64,000 nt of DNA, from contig NZ_CP082945.1 of the NCBI RefSeq assembly GCF_019933235.1, positions 6,733,501 to 6,797,500 of the forward strand, read 5' to 3'. Positions within the stretch are counted from its first letter, which is position 1, and every line of letters starts with the position of its first letter. The DNA comes from Streptomyces angustmyceticus (GTDB lineage: Bacteria; Actinomycetota; Actinomycetes; Streptomycetales; Streptomycetaceae). A program made the position numbers and the translations under genes. Below, piece by piece: positions 62,051-64,000 of the stretch. The notes below the pieces were generated by a model. It saw only the letters and a program-made list of their open reading frames with translations, searched no databases and was not told where the DNA came from.

Positions 62051-63283
62051 TCACCGCCGCCCGGCGTGGTGCGCGCCGCGGGTGGCGTATCCGATGACCG
62101 CGGCGACCGCGGCCAGCAGCGCCGGCGTCGTCAGGGCCACCGGCAGGCCGGCCGCCTCGGCGAGGAAGCCGATGGCGGGCGGGCCGAGCAGCATGCCGCC
62201 GTAGCCGACCGTGGAGGCCACGGCGACCCCGTCCGGGCCGCCGCTCTCACCGGCCCGGGCGATGGCGATCGGGAAGATGTTGGCGAGCCCCAGGCCCGCG
62301 ACGACGAAGCCGGCACAGGCCGCCCCGGCCGAGGGGGCGAGCGCGCCGAGCAGCAGGCCGGCGAACGCCGTGGCCCCGCCCGCGATCAGGGTCCGCGCCG
62401 CGCCGAAGCGCTGTACGAACGCGGTCCCGGTCAGCCGTCCGACGGTCATCGCCAGCGCGAACACCGCATACCCGGCGGCGGCCGTGCCGGGCCCGGCGGC
62501 CAGGTCCTGGGAGAGGTGCAGCGCGCCCCAGTCGGCCATGGCGCCCTCGCCGTACGCGGTGCACAGCGCGATCAGCCCGAAGACCAGGACCAGACCGCGG
62601 CCGCGGCCCGCCCGGCCGCCGTGCGGGCGGCTCTCCCCGGCGGCGGGCAGCCGCTCGGGGACCTCCGGAGCGGGGTGTGCGCGCAGCCCGTAGCCGGCAA
62701 CGGCCGTCACCAGCAGCCCGATCGCGGCGAGCAGCAGCAGATGGACGGTGGGCGACAGGCTCCCCGCGAGCAGCCCGCCCAGGCCCGCGCCGAGCATGCC
62801 GCCGAGGCTGAAGGCGGCGTGGAAGCCCGGCATCACGGGGCGCCGCAGCGCGCCGATCAGGTCGACCGCGGCGCTGTTCATCGCGACGTTGAGCGAGCCG
62901 TACGCGGCGCCGAAGACCAGCAGGACCAGTCCCAGCGCGGTCGCCGAGTGGGTGAGCGGCGGCAGCACGATGCTCAGCGCGAGGGCGGCACCGGAGGCGG
63001 TCGTCACGGTGTGGCTGCCGAACCGCCGGCACAGCCTGCCGGTGAGCATCATGAAGGCGACCGCACCCGCCGACACGCCGAGCAGCGCGAGCCCCAGCGC
63101 GCCCGCGCCGGCGCCGGTCTGGGCCTTGATCGCGGGGATGCGGACGACCCAGCCGGCGAAGAGGAAGCCGTCCATGGCGAAGAACGCGGTGAGGGCGATA
63201 CGGAGGCGGAGCAGGCGCGGACCGGCGGAATCGGGGCCCCGGCGCGGCGTGCGGACCCTCCGTATTTTGTTTAGTGTCGGCAC
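62051..63283 (-). CDS. MFS transporter (YbjJ-like)
   Basis: 410 residues, twelve membrane helices, with the MFS loop TGRLCRRFGSHTV between helices 2 and 3. The N-terminal FFAMDGFLFAGWVVRIPAIK is typical of the YbjJ/fucose-permease-like subgroup. It may export or import a sugar-like compound; the divergent ROK regulator supports a sugar link. I start it at GTG 63283: codon bias fits, no ribosome site exists, but TATTCT lies 6 bases upstream, which suggests a leaderless message. Confidence 0.88.
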   Translation of the reverse strand: MPTLNKIRRVRTPRRGPDSAGPRLLRLRIALTAFFAMDGFLFAGWVVRIPAIKAQTGAGAGALGLALLGVSAGAVAFMMLTGRLCRRFGSHTVTTASGAALALSIVLPPLTHSATALGLVLLVFGAAYGSLNVAMNSAAVDLIGALRRPVMPGFHAAFSLGGMLGAGLGGLLAGSLSPTVHLLLLAAIGLLVTAVAGYGLRAHPAPEVPERLPAAGESRPHGGRAGRGRGLVLVFGLIALCTAYGEGAMADWGALHLSQDLAAGPGTAAAGYAVFALAMTVGRLTGTAFVQRFGAARTLIAGGATAFAGLLLGALAPSAGAACAGFVVAGLGLANIFPIAIARAGESGGPDGVAVASTVGYGGMLLGPPAIGFLAEAAGLPVALTTPALLAAVAAVIGYATRGAHHAGRR

Positions 63284-63319
63284 AAAGCCAGAATAGGGGG
63301 GTGACCCAGACTCGGACAA
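63267..63319. promoter_or_regulatory. Overlapping divergent promoters with a shared -10 hexamer
   Basis: Minus strand: TTGTCC (complement of 63314-63319), 18 bases, TATTCT (complement of 63290-63295), then the MFS GTG. Plus strand: TTGTTT (63267-63272), 16 bases, CAGAAT (63289-63294), then the ROK GTG at 63301. The two -10 hexamers overlap in the same six bases. Confidence 0.55.
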
Positions 63320-64000
63320 CCAGGCTGGAGCGGGGCCGTGGCGCCCTCGGACCCGCACTGGAGCTCGTACACACCGGACGCGCGCCCACCCGCGCCGTCC
63401 TGACCTCCGAACTCGGCGTGACCCGCGCCACCGCGGGGGCGGTGGCCGCCGAGCTCGAAGCGCTCGGTTTGATCACCGTCGACTCCCGGCCGACGGCCTC
63501 CGCCGGCTCCCAAGGGCGCCCCTCCCACCGGCTGTTCGTCGCCGAGCGCGGACCGGTGGTGCTCGCCGCGCAGATCCACGCCGACGGGTTCCGGGTGGCG
63601 CTGGTCGGCCTCGGCGGCCGCATCGTGGCGACCTCGACCGGCTGCGGCACCATCCCCGCCGACCCGGCGCACGTCCTCGCCGACGTGGTCGCGGCCGGCT
63701 CGGAGCTGCTGCGCCAGACCGGGCGGCGCTGCCTCGGCGCCGGACTCGCGGTGCCCTCCGCGGTCGCCGAACCGGACGGCGAGGCCCTCAACCCCCTCCA
63801 CCTCGCCTGGCCCTCCGGCGCCCCCGTACGCGCACTGTTCCTGCGCTCGCTGGCCGACGCCGGCATCCCGGGAGTCACCGAGGCGATCGGCTTCACCGGC
63901 AACGACGTCAACCTCATGGCCCTCGCCGAACACCGGCACGGCGCCGGCCGGGGCGCCCGCGACCTGCTCTGTGTGGCGTCCGGCCACCGGGGCGTCGGCG
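63301..64000 (+). CDS. ROK-family transcriptional regulator (3' end cut by window)
   Basis: At least 233 residues; the frame is open to the last base. N-terminal winged-helix region (LERGRGALGPALELVHTGRA, then LTSELGVTRATAGAVAAELEAL) precedes a ROK domain (about 80 on: VLAAQIHADGFRVALVGLGG; later GFTGNDVNLMALAEH). This is the NagC/XylR-type layout: sugar-responsive repressor. GTG 63301 is 17 bases from the divergent MFS start. It likely controls the MFS gene and itself. Confidence 0.9.
   Translation, partial: MTQTRTTRLERGRGALGPALELVHTGRAPTRAVLTSELGVTRATAGAVAAELEALGLITVDSRPTASAGSQGRPSHRLFVAERGPVVLAAQIHADGFRVALVGLGGRIVATSTGCGTIPADPAHVLADVVAAGSELLRQTGRRCLGAGLAVPSAVAEPDGEALNPLHLAWPSGAPVRALFLRSLADAGIPGVTEAIGFTGNDVNLMALAEHRHGAGRGARDLLCVASGHRGVG

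Overview
The window is Streptomyces-type actinobacterial chromosome. Nearly every real gene has third codon positions that are almost all G or C, and GTG/TTG starts and ATGA or GTGA stop-start overlaps are common. Family markers also fit: a sigma-B-type sigma factor, monomeric NADP-isocitrate dehydrogenase, a sugar ABC operon without its own ATPase, and the actinobacterial families DUF6421, DUF6986, DUF5134, DUF6332 and DUF3761. I see no tRNA, rRNA, CRISPR array, prophage or insertion sequence. The window starts inside one gene and ends inside another, and I count about 61 convincing protein genes.

Layout. 1-5.4 kb: a coupled pair of CNNM/CorC membrane proteins, a GNAT enzyme, an EccA-like AAA ATPase and a small P-loop kinase. 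5.6-8.6 kb: a secreted C39-like peptidase, and a DMT exporter coupled to a small frameshifted gene. 8.8-11.8 kb: an FAD monooxygenase, and a TetR regulator divergent from a short-chain dehydrogenase across a perfect 18-bp palindrome. 12.2-17.2 kb: stress and envelope genes (PP2C phosphatase, L,D-transpeptidase, secreted serine hydrolase, and a sigma factor behind a promoter of its own class). 17.3-22.5 kb: an amino acid permease, a hypothetical protein, a PASTA/DUF3761 lipoprotein and a membrane-anchored protein. 22.7-33 kb: idh, HAD/PAP2, M56/DUF5134, VOC, GNAT, a polar amino acid ABC transporter and a glycerophosphodiesterase. 33.4-36.8 kb: a three-gene coupled operon DUF6421-SDR-threonine-aldolase-like. 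36.8-45.4 kb: a B3/B4 editing-type protein, an acyltransferase, a thioredoxin, a flavin reductase, etfBA, DinB, DUF6986 and a TetR/small-membrane-protein pair with a double operator. 45.6-54 kb: a carbohydrate block (LacI and ROK kinase divergent; ricin-type lectin; GH27 alpha-galactosidase divergent from a sugar ABC operon). 54.4-64 kb: a TmrB-like/NUDIX fusion, a convergent intergenic region filled by two oppositely oriented structured repeats, an M20 peptidase, a geranylgeranyl-reductase-family enzyme, a two-component system, DUF6332, a mycothiol-dependent-isomerase-like protein, an MFS transporter and a divergent ROK regulator.

Points most worth a second look. (1) The paired 71-nt hairpin elements at 55561-55631 and 55808-55878 keep an identical 13-nt loop while their stems differ by compensatory changes. 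(2) The DUF6421 operon has no known pathway. (3) The MFS and ROK genes diverge with starts only 17 bp apart and appear to share one -10 hexamer, with both messages probably leaderless. (4) Two small genes look broken or mis-sequenced by single-base frameshifts (8362-8578 and around 38850-38936). (5) Several operator palindromes predict local circuits. All assignments come from reading the sequence and recognising families; nothing was searched in a database.
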